Below are positions 41,701 through 53,311 of a stretch of 64,000 nt of DNA, piece after piece. Each line of letters starts with the position of its first letter. Position 1 is the first letter of the stretch. Made by a program: the position numbers and the translations under genes. The stretch is from Fallopia convolvulus (taxonomy: Eukaryota; Streptophyta; Magnoliopsida; Caryophyllales; Polygonaceae). The stretch covers positions 873,001 to 937,000 of the forward strand of contig OZ024721.1 in assembly GCA_964016875.1 (NCBI GenBank). Reading direction: 5' to 3'. Below the pieces are notes generated by a model that saw nothing but the letters and a program-made list of their open reading frames with translations, searched no databases and had not been told where the DNA came from.

Positions 41701-42261
41701 CTTATCAAAATAGATACAAATGAAATAAGGTGATGAATACAACAAATTGAGATTGATTAATAAAGACTATAAAGTTGGAATATATTCCATTTCATTCATA
41801 TATCTTCGAATCTTTCAAGTTTCAAGGCAGTGGACACCATATGGCTCGTGTGCTTTCTAAAACAGATTCTCTTGCAAAGCATTTACTAATTGGATAACCC
41901 CTAAATTCCGAACTGTCATTATGATATTATTAATATGTGATTATATATATAATAATTGAGAGCACCTATTGACCAATTTGTTGTTTTATATGTCGGTCAG
42001 ATTTTGAGATTATATTTTCAATCTATCTTTATTCGTTTTATATAATAAAAATAAATAACAAATCACTTGGTTGAGACAATCCTCCCTTTCATTTGGCTAA
42101 GCCGGTTAAGGTGTGTTGTATTTAATTCCTGTTGACTATTATTGAGTAGTTTACGAATCCAGAGATCTAAAAATTTAATAAATTATAATGTTCTAATATT
42201 AGTTTTTTTTTCTTACAAATTATAAAATAGAAGAATTGGATACATATTTAGGTGGATTCTA

Positions 42262-42420
42262 AACGGAGAGGGACCGTTTTAGCGCCTAGGCAACCTAAAC
42301 GGGCGCCTAGACGGATTAGACGGTCTACTAGACGAGCTGAAAAGCAAGGCGGGTTAGCATCTTCCAATACCTAGGCGGGGCCTAAACGGAACTAGGCGTG
42401 GATTTTTAGAAGAGTGACTC
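42262..42420. repeat. Second CGCCTAGGCGG-type element, related to the prolidase-intron MITE
   Basis: Shares AGCGCCTAGGC, CGCCTAGACGG, CCTAGGCGGGGCCTA and GATTTTTAGA with the MITE at 11367-11541. Its left terminus is degraded and no target duplication is visible. Confidence 0.5.
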
Positions 42421-42713
42421 GTAAATATTTTGGTTCAACACAATATGTTGCACATTTTACAAAACACAAAGTGTTGTTTTAATTTATAATTAAAAGTGTT
42501 TTTGGTCAGATCGGATCGAATGTTTGATGTTTTTATAGTTTTTAAGTGTTCTTATTTTTCGTAATTATATTTTAAAATTATTTTAAATGATTTTATAAAA
42601 TTTATTTTCAAAATTAACACTTTCAACTTACTTATAAAATTCTCTTTTAAATTTACGAATATTAAAAAACCCGAAATTAAATCAGACCATGTCTGGATTT
42701 TTGGTCAGATTGG

Positions 42714-42826
42714 ATCGCGTGTTTGGTGACGCTCGCACGTGTGGAGGAGACAAATTTGCTGCATGCATAAAATTTTGAAAATTCTGATCCGGTGGATACA
42801 CGAGTCACACGTGCGTCACCAAACAT
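42714..42826. repeat. Short inverted-repeat element
   Basis: TGTTTGGTGACGCTCGCACGTGTG near the left end pairs with CACACGTGCGTCACCAAACATG near the right end. The arms are about 22 bp with one 3-nt gap around a 60-bp core. This resembles a small foldback MITE; no clear target duplication. Confidence 0.5.
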
Positions 42827-43267
42827 GCATTAATATTTTTTTTAATTACTCAAAAATATTCCTCCATTAAAAAATTGTTTCTTTTTCGCTAAAAAGCTAA
42901 AATTCGTAATTAATCATTTTTAATTCAATCCGCCAATTAAAAAATGTCTCCCTCTTCCCGATACTTTTCGTGCCTCTCTCTGAACCCGCAAAAACAACCA
43001 AACAGAGAGGAAGAAGGAAGAAAAGAGAAGACGACGGAGAAGAAGATTCGAATTCGAAACCTCCATAGCTAAGAAACTTCTCCATCTTCCCTTCTCCAGA
43101 TTTCGAACACAGCGAGATTTCGTTTCCAATTTGCGATTGTTTTCTTGCTTGATCCTTTTTCTTTCGAAACGTTTCGATCTCTCTCTCCGTGTCGTGGAGC
43201 GTAAGCTGCTCGAATTGTTCGGCCAAGGAGCTTCGTCTCTCTTTTTCTCTTTCTCAATTGCTGAATT

Positions 43268-45558
43268 ATGGCGGGAAAGAGAGAGGAGGGAGGAGGAGGA
43301 GGTGGATGGATGTACCTGGACGGGATAATTGAAGGGATGCCGGTGTTCGCCAAAGAGCTAATCGCCGGCGGGGTGGCTGGCGGCGTCGCGAAGTCCGCCG
43401 TTGCTCCTCTTGAGCGTGTCAAGATTTTGTTCCAGGTTAGTTTCAACCTAATTGACCTCTAGTCTTCTTATTGAAATGGTTTATTTTGATAAATCAGCGA
43501 GTTTCGTCATAGCATTCATTTGGATTTGTATAATTGTATAATTGATAATCTTAATTACTGTTGCTTTTGATTATTGTTGAACTTCATTATCTATCGTGCT
43601 AAGTTCCAGTTCAAATTGCCGGATTAGTTGATTGAACCAAATTTGTCCCTGAAATGTAGGCGACAGATCCGAATGACGATTTTCCGTTGTTTTGTCTAAT
43701 ATTTGCAGCTGAAATTTTGTAATCCTATGTAAGTTAGGGCTAATTCCCCTTTTTGATTAGGTAAAAGTCAGCAGGATTCACATTTAGTGCATTATCCAAT
43801 TTATCCTAGAGGCTAGGGTTATTATTGCTTCATATGCTAAATTGCCAATTGTATCTGCTATAGGATTTTACAATAAACAGCCTCACTTCACAATTTCATC
43901 TTTCTCTTGAATTTGCTCCATGACATTGTTGCCTACTGAGCTTCAACAAAGGTCTTGAGTACCTAATTGCCCAAGCTTTCGTAGCTAGTGTGAAGGAACA
44001 TACTCAATCAAAAGATTAAGCCATTGGGGAAAGGAAACCAAATGCAGTATTAGATAAGATGTCACTTGAATTTCATAGAATCTGATGTAAGAAATAGGAC
44101 TCTAACAATGAAATGCTAGCTATGATGGAATTGCAGGGTTAGAGGAGTGTAGCTATTTGACAAACTCTGAGCTGAATATGGAGTCTAATTCAATCTATGT
44201 TGCTCTTTTGTTTGTAGACCAGGAGGGAAGAATACAAAAGTATTGGGTTATTAGGATCCTTTACAAAGATAGCAAAGACGGAGGGATTACACGGATTCTA
44301 CAGGTGGAAGGAAATTCTTGTTTCCTTTCTTGCGTTTGTTGACTATATAGACTAGTGTGTTTCTTCTTTATTGTTCAGACTGTAAAAATGAACATTTCTC
44401 TTTCATTCAGGGGAAATGGAGCTAGTGTTGCACGAATTGTTCCTTATGCTGCCTTGCATTACATGACATACGAACAATACAGACGGTGGATTATTCTTAG
44501 TTTCCCCAATATTCCTACGGGCCCTGGCCTTGATCTTGTGGCAGGTTCATTTGCTGGTGGAACTGCTGTGATTTGTACATACCCACTTGATTTAGTACGA
44601 ACAAAATTAGCATATCAGGTAAATAACTTCTTGCACAGTCTTCATGTTTTCCACCCATTGCCCATATTTTATCATTTCCATGATCTTGTCTTGTATGTTG
44701 CAGGTTGTTGGATCAGAAAAACCAAGTAGAGGATTGATTCATACAGAGCAAGTGTACAGAGGGATTAAGGATTGCTTTGCAAAAACATACAAAGAAGCTG
44801 GCGTTAAAGGTTTATACCGTGGAGTAGGTAAGAATCTACAACAAACACTTGAGCTATCATACAATCTTATTTTTATTAAGGGTCCTTTTTTTAATTTGTT
44901 GAATGACATGATTCTTTCAGCACCATCACTTTATGGAATCTTCCCTTATGCTGGCTTGAAGTTTTACTTCTATGAAGAGATGAAGAGACATGTCCCCAAA
45001 GAACACAAGAAAGATATTACAGTCAAATTGATATGTGGGTCTGTAGCAGGACTTTTAGGGCAAACCTTTACGTATCCTCTGGATGTTGTAAGACGACAAA
45101 TGCAGGTAGTTACCAGATAATTGTTTCAATTTTCAAAATTGACAGCTGAATTTGAAAGTAGACGAAACTATATGCTTAAAAGGAATGGTGGTTAATTAAC
45201 AGGTACAAAATGCATGTCATCCTAGCAACATGAAGGGGACCTTTGAAACCCTTCGAATGATAGCTCAAGACCAAGGATACAAGCCATTGTTTTCGGGATT
45301 GAGTCTGAACTATTTGAAGGCGAGTTTTTTCCTCCCTCCTCTAAAGAGCTATCTGTAGTGATTTTTTTTTTATCAATGTGATGAGGTTATTGACAATTGC
45401 TTCATTGTGGATTTTAGGTCGTTCCCTCTGTAGCAATTGGCTTTGCAGTTTATGATACTATGAAGTCAGCCCTCCAAGTACCATCAAGGGATGACGCCGT
45501 GATTGATGTTGTCACAAAGCATACAGAAAGCCAATCATCGACCTCCCTCCATACTTGA
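43268..45558 (+). CDS. Mitochondrial carrier family protein, coenzyme A carrier type
   Basis: SLC25-type inner-membrane carrier. The closest family by sequence memory is the plant CoA carrier (CoAc), which imports CoA into mitochondria. Seven exons join in frame: 43268-43435, 44218-44303, 44411-44618, 44704-44827, 44921-45105, 45203-45319 and 45418-45558, giving 342 residues. The three tandem carrier repeats show their signatures: PLERVK at about 47, PLDLVR at about 143 and PLDVVR at about 248. Each is followed by a glycine-rich or aromatic element such as [38 protein letters not shown] and [20 protein letters not shown]. The N-terminus has a Gly-rich stretch (EEGGGGGGW). Intron 6 begins AAG|GCGAGT and ends TTTTAG, a GC-AG intron required for the conserved [11 protein letters not shown]. 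No disabling change is seen. Substrate assignment is inference. Confidence 0.9.
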
Positions 45559-46263
45559 TCATTTTTTACAGAAGCCATTTGTTTGCCATTTAACCTGTAG
45601 TAAGTCCTCCAATCCATTTGTACAGCTCATTTTTTGCCCCAAGCAAGAATTCTCTTTTGTCTATGTTACCCGGAAACTCTAATAGGACCTGTTTTGTGTC
45701 GGAAACTTGGAAACTCTAGTACCTCCTTTTCCGTCTCCAAGTAACATAGAGTACCATAGCTTACAAAACCATACATTGCAACACCATTGCAACATAGAAT
45801 TGTACTCTTGAAAAAATAAGTGGATTTGTATTGCCCAAAACTATGCATTTCAATCTTCTTTCGGGCCTGTTTGGATCAATTTTGCATTAAATCTTGCACT
45901 ATGATGCAGACTTTTGCATTATAGTGCGCGATCCAAACATGCCCGAATCATTGTTAGGAATTCAGTGTTAGAAGAACAATAAGTGGATTTTCCCCCCTTT
46001 TAATCATTTTACCTAGGAAAGATACATATATTTAGCTATCTGTTTAGTCTGTGGCCAAGCTTCTTGAAATACATTAATTCCTTAACATTTAGGAAAGATA
46101 CATATGTTCAATCAAATTGCACTCGTATGACAAAAAAATAAAACCACCACAAATATATAGTGGGTAATTATGTCCCCAATTCTTTGTAATGTCAAAATTT
46201 CTAAAAAAAAAAAAAAAGGAAAGTTCCATTCTTTGTAGTTCTAAAATTCTTGGCCATTTCTAG
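45559..46263. other. Intergenic between convergent genes, with two small foldback elements
   Basis: Carrier 3' UTR and the 3' flank of the minus-strand BTB gene. Contains foldbacks at 45659-45751 (TCTATGTTAC...GTAACATAGA) and 45861-45948 (TTCGGGCCTGTTTGGATC...GATCCAAACATGCCCGAA). No gene. Confidence 0.5.
45861..45948. mobile_element. Short MITE-like foldback, about 88 bp
   Basis: Terminal inverted repeats TTCGGGCCTGTTTGGATC / GATCCAAACATGCCCGAA differ at one position over 18 bp. Half-similar GGGTG(C/T)GTTT(A/G)GATTAC sequences lie in an intron of the unknown gene near 30753 and 30955. Confidence 0.55.
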
Positions 46264-47095
46264 CTAGTCTTTTATTTCGGCTCGAAGATGTAGAATGTCG
46301 TCGATGAAATATTTGTTATCATTAGCCATGAATTTGCTCCATGGGATTCCGAACAAGTTTCGAATCCCTTTGAAATCGCCATCTCTAATAAAGCTGTGCT
46401 GATCCTTGAACTTGCTTTCGTACTTCTCCCAAGACTTCTTCTTCATCATCACTTCACACTCATATTTTAACGAGCAACACGTTCCATTTACTTTACTCGG
46501 CCATTTATACACTTGTAGACCAAAGTAGTAGTCCGAGCCTTCCATGTTGCAACTTCCCACGAGGGAAAACTCCATTCCATCCAACATGAATGGCTGAGAA
46601 AAGACCTTATTTGATGGGAACATATTAGCACACTCGTCTCTTTTGAGATCAAAGAGTACGACACAACGTCTCGAAGAAAAGCACTGGAGTTGCACAGCCT
46701 TTATAGGCCGATACTCATAGGCACGTTCTTTGAGACGACGGTTTATGTTACATGGTACTCCGGACTTGAAGAAGATGGCTTCCCGAACAAGCTTGGACAC
46801 ATGTTCGAGTTTGATCTCTTCTAGCTTCAAGCAACTCATGTATGGGAAACGTACGAACCGCGCCAACATCTTGTTGACGATTTCCTTTTGTTCTATGGGG
46901 TCTTCGGGATAGTGTGAACAAGCCCACTCCAAGATAAAGTCATAAACGTCGTCTTCGGATTTCACTTGGAGATCATCACTACCCGAGAACAACTTCTATT
47001 GGAGCGAGAGGCAACACCATCGCCTCATCTTGCAATCTGATCATAAGACACAAATATTGTCAGTGTGTTCCTTCCAAGAACCTACATCAAGTCTA

Positions 47096-47564
47096 ATTTT
47101 TAAACCTATCATTTTCATAATTATACACTAGTAAACGAGTTTGATAACGTTGTTCTACTAGGGTTTTCGGGTAACATAGCCTAGAATACACATGGACATG
47201 GGAAGACCTATCGTTTTCATAGTTTTATACTCGTAAACAAGTTTTTCTTACATGAAACGAAAACAGAAAACGTTGTTCTACTAGGGTTTTTGGGTAACAT
47301 AGCCTAGAATACACTTATGGACATGAGAAGACCTAACATTTACATAGTTTTATACTAGTAAACGAGTTTCTGACATGAAACGAAAACGAAAAACGGTGTT
47401 CTACTAGGGTTTTTGGGTAACATAGCCTAGAATACACATATGGACATGAGAAGACCTAACGTTTACATAGTTTTATACTAGTAAACGAGTTTCTGACGTG
47501 AAACGAAAACGAAAAACGGTGTTCTACTAGAGTTTTTGGGTAACATAGCCTAGAATACACATTT
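47096..47564. repeat. 123-bp tandem repeat, about four copies, in a BTB-gene intron
   Basis: GTTCTACTAG(G/A)G starts at 47152, 47275, 47398 and 47521, spaced exactly 123 bp. Each unit contains GGGTAACATAGCCTAGAATACAC, AAGACCTA, AGTTTTATAC and AACGAGTTT variants. The first unit is partial. The repeat lies entirely within intron 4 (47037-47603). Confidence 0.9.
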
Positions 47565-48096
47565 AATTGCAAGTTGAATTAAAAAACACATTAAACCACC
47601 TACTTGTTAAGTCGAGCTTGATATTGATTTATTGCATCTTTTAATGGCTCAACTGCTTCAGCCATTAATACATTTGGAGGAAGCTCTTGGTATACAAGTA
47701 TAGATTGGTACGACATGGGCAACTTCAACAGCCGCTCGATACAATAATTCATACACGAAGTAACCTCAAACTTGTCCGCGACTATTAACACATCCAACAA
47801 ATCATGGATTGTAGTTGCACTCAAGGTGTAGTTGTACATGAAATTCAGCAAGTCCATCAAAGGTGCTTCCTCTATATATAAATCATCATTGGAAAAAAAA
47901 AGATGTTCATGAGTTGTTAATCAAGATCATAGAAAATTAAACAGTGGAAAATTTTCATTATTAGTGCCATACCAGATGCTTTGATCCTCAAGGTGAAATG
48001 TTTCTCATGTGATTCTCTCATGCCATTTTTGAGTAGCTGAACCATTATGAGCAAAGATAAACTACATCAACTCACTAAATAATAATTTTAAGGCCA

Positions 48097-48490
48097 ATTC
48101 GTTGTGCACACCGAAAAAGTGTCCGGCGCACACGGAAAATCACTTTTCATGAAGAGTGAGTTCTATGGATATTCGGTGGACAAAAGGTATCACGCTTCGT
48201 GAAGCGTTACTCTTCATTAGGGGTGCTCAATGGGTCGACCCGACCTGACTTGTGGGTCGCGGGTTGACCCATACAAAAATTTATTGACCCACACCCGGCC
48301 CGTGGATTGCGGGTTTTGCATGTCAAGTCGCGGGTCAACCCGTTTGACACACACAAAGGCAATTCCGGATACCCCACAAGTAGGGGTGCTCAATGGGTCA
48401 ACTCCGAATGTCCCCCAAGTAGGGGTTCTCAATGGCTCAAAGTTAAGGCAATTTCGTGAAGAGGCACTTTTTCTATGTGCACAATGATTT
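48097..48490. mobile_element. MITE-like element with GTGCACA ends, in BTB-gene intron 2
   Basis: Left end TCGTTGTGCACACCGAAAAAGTGTCC and the reverse complement of the right end (TCATTGTGCACATAGAAAAAGTGCC) match at about 21 of 25. The core contains three direct TAGGGG(T/ T)GCTCAATGG-type copies near 48218, 48382 and 48420, which look like hAT ends inserted within it. The right end touches the exon 2 splice donor region. Confidence 0.55.
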
Positions 48491-49168
48491 CTTGAAATTT
48501 AAAGCAAAATAATGAGATTTAATTACCTTGTAGAAAAAGGGACTCTTTGGGGCTAAGATGTGAGAACTTATGCGCCAAGTTTTAACTTTGAGATTGTCTG
48601 AATTACACTCCAAGTCTGGATCATTACTATGAGTTTCATCTCCTAAATCCACACAAAAAAAAACCATTTAAAAAAGATTTTGAGTTAAAGGTAGTAAGAT
48701 ATATTTGAGAGTAATTAAAAACCCTAATTATTAAACCGACCCTCTTATAGTTAATTCACTAGAGATTAATTTGCAAGTGAATTTGTCCTGAAAGCCTCAA
48801 ATTAGATAGGAAATCTGTAGCTTGGTGACTGAATTTTGATTGCTAAATATAACAAAATTTCAAGAAACCGATTATTGCTATATAATTTCAGTAATAATTT
48901 TTAGAGAGAAAAAAAAAGTTTAGGTCAATTTGTGATAAAAAGACAACAACAATAACATTGACTAAGTATGGTTCCACCGTAGCAGAAAAGGATGGTCTTT
49001 TTTACCTTAATCATATTATTCAAAGAAACTAAAAGACCAATGAGGGGCGCCCCGCTCAGAGGTGTAGAGCGCCCCGGTATTTAAAGCGGTGGGCCCTACC
49101 GCTGCACATAGCAGCGGTAGAACCTGTCGCTTGTCCTTTTTTTTTTTTTTTTTTAAAAAGCAGTCAAC

Positions 49169-49211
49169 GAGGCAGATTCCCACGCGGAATCTGCCTCTGC
49201 ATGCAGAGGCA
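49169..49211. repeat. Hairpin and 20-bp palindrome in the MULE left terminal region
   Basis: GAGGCAGATTCC (49169-49180) pairs with GGAATCTGCCTC (49186-49197) across a 5-nt loop. It overlaps the perfect palindrome TGCCTCTGCATGCAGAGGCA (49192-49211). A GCGGCAGCGG motif like that of the right-end hairpins follows directly. Confidence 0.85.
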
Positions 49212-49420
49212 GCGGCAGCGGTGGCCGCTTCCCTTCTTCTTTTAAAACCGAGTAAGCCCATTCCATTTCACCAGTTCCACACAAATCTTCCTCACTCGCT
49301 CTCCATTTTCATCATCTACCAAAGTTCCGAACGAGTTCTCCAAATTTTGCCTCAATTTTTTTGAAGGTGGTCTCAAATCTGATTCCAAAATCCGTTAATT
49401 CGATTCAAGTGGTCCCAAAA

Positions 49421-52214
49421 ATGAAGAGTTTTTCGCTATCGGTATGTATGATTTTTTTGTATTTTAATTGAATTATTTTAAGTTATTAAGGTTAAAACTA
49501 ACTTAATTTTTTTTATTAGAATTTGTTTGGCTCGAAATCATCTTCAAGCTCCCAGCGTAGACGGCGGAATGAATCCCGACGAAATATTAACTTAAATGAG
49601 AGCGAGGCAACCTCGAGAGTTCGAGAGGAGGTTGAAGTCCCGCTTCCGGAAGCGACGACGAGCCAACCCGTCGCCCCCGTCGCCCCCGTCGCCCCCGTCG
49701 CCCACGTCGCCCACGTCGCCCCCGTCGCCCCCGTGGAGGGTTTAGGTACGCAAAATATTAAATTTAATTTTAATGTATGAATTAATTATTAATTTTATGT
49801 ATTAAGTAGTTTATAGGTTAATTACCGAGAGTTTGATCGATTAAGTAGTTTACATGATAGTAAACTTATATGTTAATTTACACCCTAAAAATAATTAATT
49901 AATTAATCAATGTATAATTTATAGACTAATGTATGTATAATTATTAGTGATTAAGTAGTTGTAGAAAATAATTATAAAATTTCATAATTTGAATAGTTAA
50001 TTTATTTATGGTGTAATTATTAGTTTTTTTCATTAATTATGAGTTTAAATTAGGTTCATACATGTTAGTAAGTTAATTTATGAGAATTATAAAAATAAGC
50101 GATTAAGTAGTTGTTGAGGGTGAATATGAATTTTTCTTAATGTGCATGGTTACTATATTTACGGATGAATTAATAGTTTGATATATTAATTATGTGTTTA
50201 AATGAGTTTTATGCACGTTATTAGATTTTAGAGAAATATTGTAAAAAATGCATGCAGATGATATTTCAGCAATCGAAAGATTGCTGAATAGAAGTGGTGA
50301 TACTTTTCCGGACCTTTATGTGGACCCTACCCAACCCACATATGCTAATACGGGTTATGGGCAAACTGGTCCATCATTTGCTCATGGGCAATACGGGGCT
50401 TATCAATTTCCCTTGCAATATCCAACACAAGAGGCGTATAACTACGGTAGTACGAGTTATATGCCACCCCCAGAGACTCAGTATGGTGGTAGTATGAGCT
50501 ATATGCCACCCCCAGAGATGCAGTATGGTGGTAGTACGAGCTATATGCCACCCCCAGAGACGCACCATTATGGTAGTACGAGCCATAGCATGCCACCACA
50601 AGAGCCGTACATGCAGCTGACGTTGTACACAGACCCGGCTCCTCCGTCGTACAGAAACCCACCCCCTCCCATGCGCTACTCGGCTCCTCCGAAGCCCGAT
50701 ATCCCGGCCCATGATGATGAGGTCCCGGCTTATGAGGACCCTGCATTAGCGGCCTCGGTCCATCCGGTGGGCGGTTATGGTGGCGGCCCAAGCGACACGT
50801 CCTTACTCACCCACTTTCATACCCATAGGGCACATTACATATGGGATCACCAACAGGTAAGAACGGCCCATAATTTTTAAATTTATGATATTATTTATAA
50901 TGTTAAAAACTTAAATTTTGTTGTAATGTGAACAGTGGGCGAAAAACCTAAAAGTGCAAGGTCGGTCCGAGGCGTTAGACTTCTTGAAAGAATTGGCGGA
51001 CAATCATTCAAACCAGGAATGGGTGACGCTTGTAAACCAAAGCGGCTTGAGTCATCTGAAGGATTGGAAGTTCCGGGAAATGGACAAAGCGCTGATTTCT
51101 GCATTCGTGGAGAGATGGCACCCGGAAACGAATAGTTTCCACTTTCCTTGGGGAGAGATTACCATCACCCTCCACGACGTCTCAAAGATATTGAATCTTC
51201 CATTGAATGGCGCTAAGGTCAAGAAAGGGCTTTTGAGTACTGACGCTTTACGCTTGAGGATGGCGGAAATGCTAGGAGTTGAAGTTAGGGAGGTGAACAG
51301 GCAGACCTCAGGCGGTGGCATCAACACGGTGGTGTTGAAGGAAAGGTTGTCAGCCCTGGTGGAACAAGAAGCGGACCCAAATTTGATCGCATCTCTGCAC
51401 TTGTTCATGTTGCTTGGAAACACGTTGTTTTTGGACAAGTCTGACGGCGCTACCCAGCTACAGCTCTTGCATCTGGTACTAGACCATACGACGACATCTC
51501 ATTATGCATGGGCAGCGGGTACATTGGCCTACTTGTACAGGCAGTTGGGTTGTGCAAGCCGCAGAGAGGCTGCGGGTATTACTGGGTGCATGTACGTCCT
51601 ACACGTGAGTATACCTAACTTTATATACACTTTAAATATATTTGTAACGTTTTGTACACGCATCTAACATAACATATTTATATATTTCACAGACTTGGAT
51701 TTGGAGGTACTTCCCGACCTTTAGGGGTCGGTTGAGCAGATCGTTGGGTGATGATCCGACGCCGTACCATTCAGATCGGAACCGACACGGCAATGATGAA
51801 GAATGTCTTGCCATACGACGTCAATTAGATGAGATCAAGATTGATCAGGTTATTTGGATGCCGTGGGGCCAGGGCCTTAACTTTTCTACCGGCGAGCTTG
51901 TGCTATCTCGTTATCGTGGGGTACTCACCTACTTCGATGTGAGGGAGCCGGATATGCCGGACAGATTCTACAGGCAGCTCGGCTACCACCAAAAGATTCC
52001 TGTGTTGGACGTCATTCGGCCAAAGACTGTAAAAAGAGAATCAAAATTGGGTCCAAGCAAATATAAAGTCACTTTCAGAGACGAGGATGACCGTTGGGAA
52101 TCCCGCTATCAATCCTTGGTGCCCGAGGGGGAGATGGCCATATTCCCTTATGCAGCGGACAAAAACTATGCACCATGGCTTCAGCTCCGGTCTCATCTCA
52201 TCCGTATCTTATGA
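49421..52214 (+). CDS. Plant mobile domain (PMD/MAIN-like) protein carried by the MULE
   Basis: PMD proteins include the host MAIN/MAIL1 silencing factors and many transposon-borne relatives. Five exons join in frame: 49421-49441, 49520-49745, 50258-50856, 50936-51604 and 51693-52214, giving about 678 residues. The N-terminal 280 residues are low complexity: an Arg/Ser patch, a PVAPVAPVAHVAHV array, and a 14-residue repeat of the type GSTSYMPPPETQYGG about four times (roughly 145-195). The PMD fold follows from about residue 283, with WKFREMDKALISAFVERWHP, FHFPWGEITITLHDVSKILN, YAWAAGTLAYLYRQLG and WIWRYFPTFRGR. The later YRGVLTYFDVREPDMPDRFY and RQLGYHQKIP also fit the family. The frame is open throughout. 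A longer C-terminus may exist in another frame (YLMRDQRAHPPPVPREVE), so a late frameshift is possible. Confidence 0.85.
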
Positions 52215-52710
52215 GAGATCAACGTGCTCATCCACCGCCAGTTCCCCGTGAGGTCGAACTTGTCCAGGTACGGTGTCGAACCATATATGTTGTTCATTAT
52301 TACCTATACCAATATATTACTATTTAAATAATCATGTTTTTTGACGCAGCGCATGGCTTACTTGGAAGGGATTGTCTGAAGTTTCCGTCCATACGCTAGT
52401 CAATTGAGAGGTCCATATGCCACAGAATATGTCAATGCTATTGAGACCGTAGCTTTTGGAGAGTTGCCCCAAGCTGAACCAGACATGCGCCCGTTTCCGC
52501 CGCCCTCCCGTTACCAGCCTGGACGGCGTAGTGATGCCGGTTATTACCGATAGATGTTTTATGGATTACTTGTTTGGATATGTTATTGACTTCTTATATT
52601 TGGATATTTAAATGTTTTATGGATTATTTATTTGGATGTGTTATGGACTTTTTAGGGATTAGTTATTTGTTTTAGGGATTAGTTATTTGTGTTTTTTCAG
52701 TATGCTCACC

Positions 52711-53121
52711 CAAACCCTAGACCCTAAACCCTAGACCATAAACCCTAAACCCTAAACCACTAAACCCTAGAAACCCTAAACCCTAGACCCTAAACCCTAA
52801 ACCCTAAACCACTAAACCCTAGAGACCCTAAACCCTAGAAACCCTAGAACCTAAACCACTAAACCCTAGAAACCCTAAACCCTAAACCCTAGAAACCCTA
52901 GACCCTAAACCATAGAAACCCTAGACCCTAAACCCTAGAAACCCTAAACCCTAGACCCTAAACCACTAAACCCTAGAAACCCTAAACCCTAGAAACCCTA
53001 AACTCTAGACCCTAAACCCTAGAAACCCTAGAAATCCTAGACCTTAAACCCTAGACCCTAGAAACCCTAGAAACCCTAAACCCTAGGATCTAGAAACCCT
53101 AGAAACCCTAGAAACCCTAAA
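52711..53121. repeat. Degenerate telomere-like array (CCCTAAA / CCCTAGAAA)
   Basis: About 410 bp of irregular AAACCCTA units, the plant telomere motif on its C-rich strand, mixed with AAACCCTAG and AAACCCTAGA variants. It lies between the 3' ends of the two convergent MULE genes. It is interstitial, not a chromosome end. Confidence 0.9.
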
Positions 53122-53311
53122 CACGAAATACAAATACAAGTACCAATACAAGTACCAATAGAATTAGAAATAGAAATAGAAATACAAGTACCAATACAAG
53201 TACCAATAGAAATAGAAATACAAATACTAGTCCCAAAAATAATAATAACCATACAAATACAAGTACCCTACAAGTATCAATAGAAATACAAATACAAATA
53301 CTAGTCCTACT
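53122..53311. repeat. Simple tandem repeat of AATACAAGTACC and GAAATA units
   Basis: Irregular repetition of ACAAGTACCAAT and AGAAATA runs directly after the telomere-like array and up to the stop codon of the transposase gene. Confidence 0.8.

Larger units (their letters stand above)
40922..43267. other. Intergenic: NDL 3' flank, small repeats, carrier 5' UTR
   Basis: NDL 3' UTR at the start; a hAT-like repeat at 41457-41700; a CGCCTAGGCGG repeat at 42262-42420; an inverted-repeat element at 42714-42826. GA-rich 5' leader of the carrier gene from about 42950. Minus-strand open frames over 42897-43446 are antisense to the carrier leader and first exon and are not called. Confidence 0.45.

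Noticed and set aside
42897..43446. Minus-strand frames over the carrier leader and first exon
   Set aside because: Antisense to a well-supported carrier exon; low complexity (Pro/Ser/Lys runs).
46730..46912. 60-codon plus-strand frame
   Set aside because: Antisense to the conserved last exon of the BTB gene.
49680..49737. Possible CRISPR-like or satellite repeat (GTCGCCCCC)n
   Set aside because: It is the in-frame coding repeat for the PVA-rich part of the PMD protein, and the genome is eukaryotic.
50345..50791. 148-codon minus-strand frame, His/Tyr-rich
   Set aside because: Shadow of the repetitive plus-strand PMD exon 3.
52711..53121. A true telomere or chromosome end
   Set aside because: Ordinary gene and transposon sequence continues on both sides and the units are degenerate, so it is interstitial.
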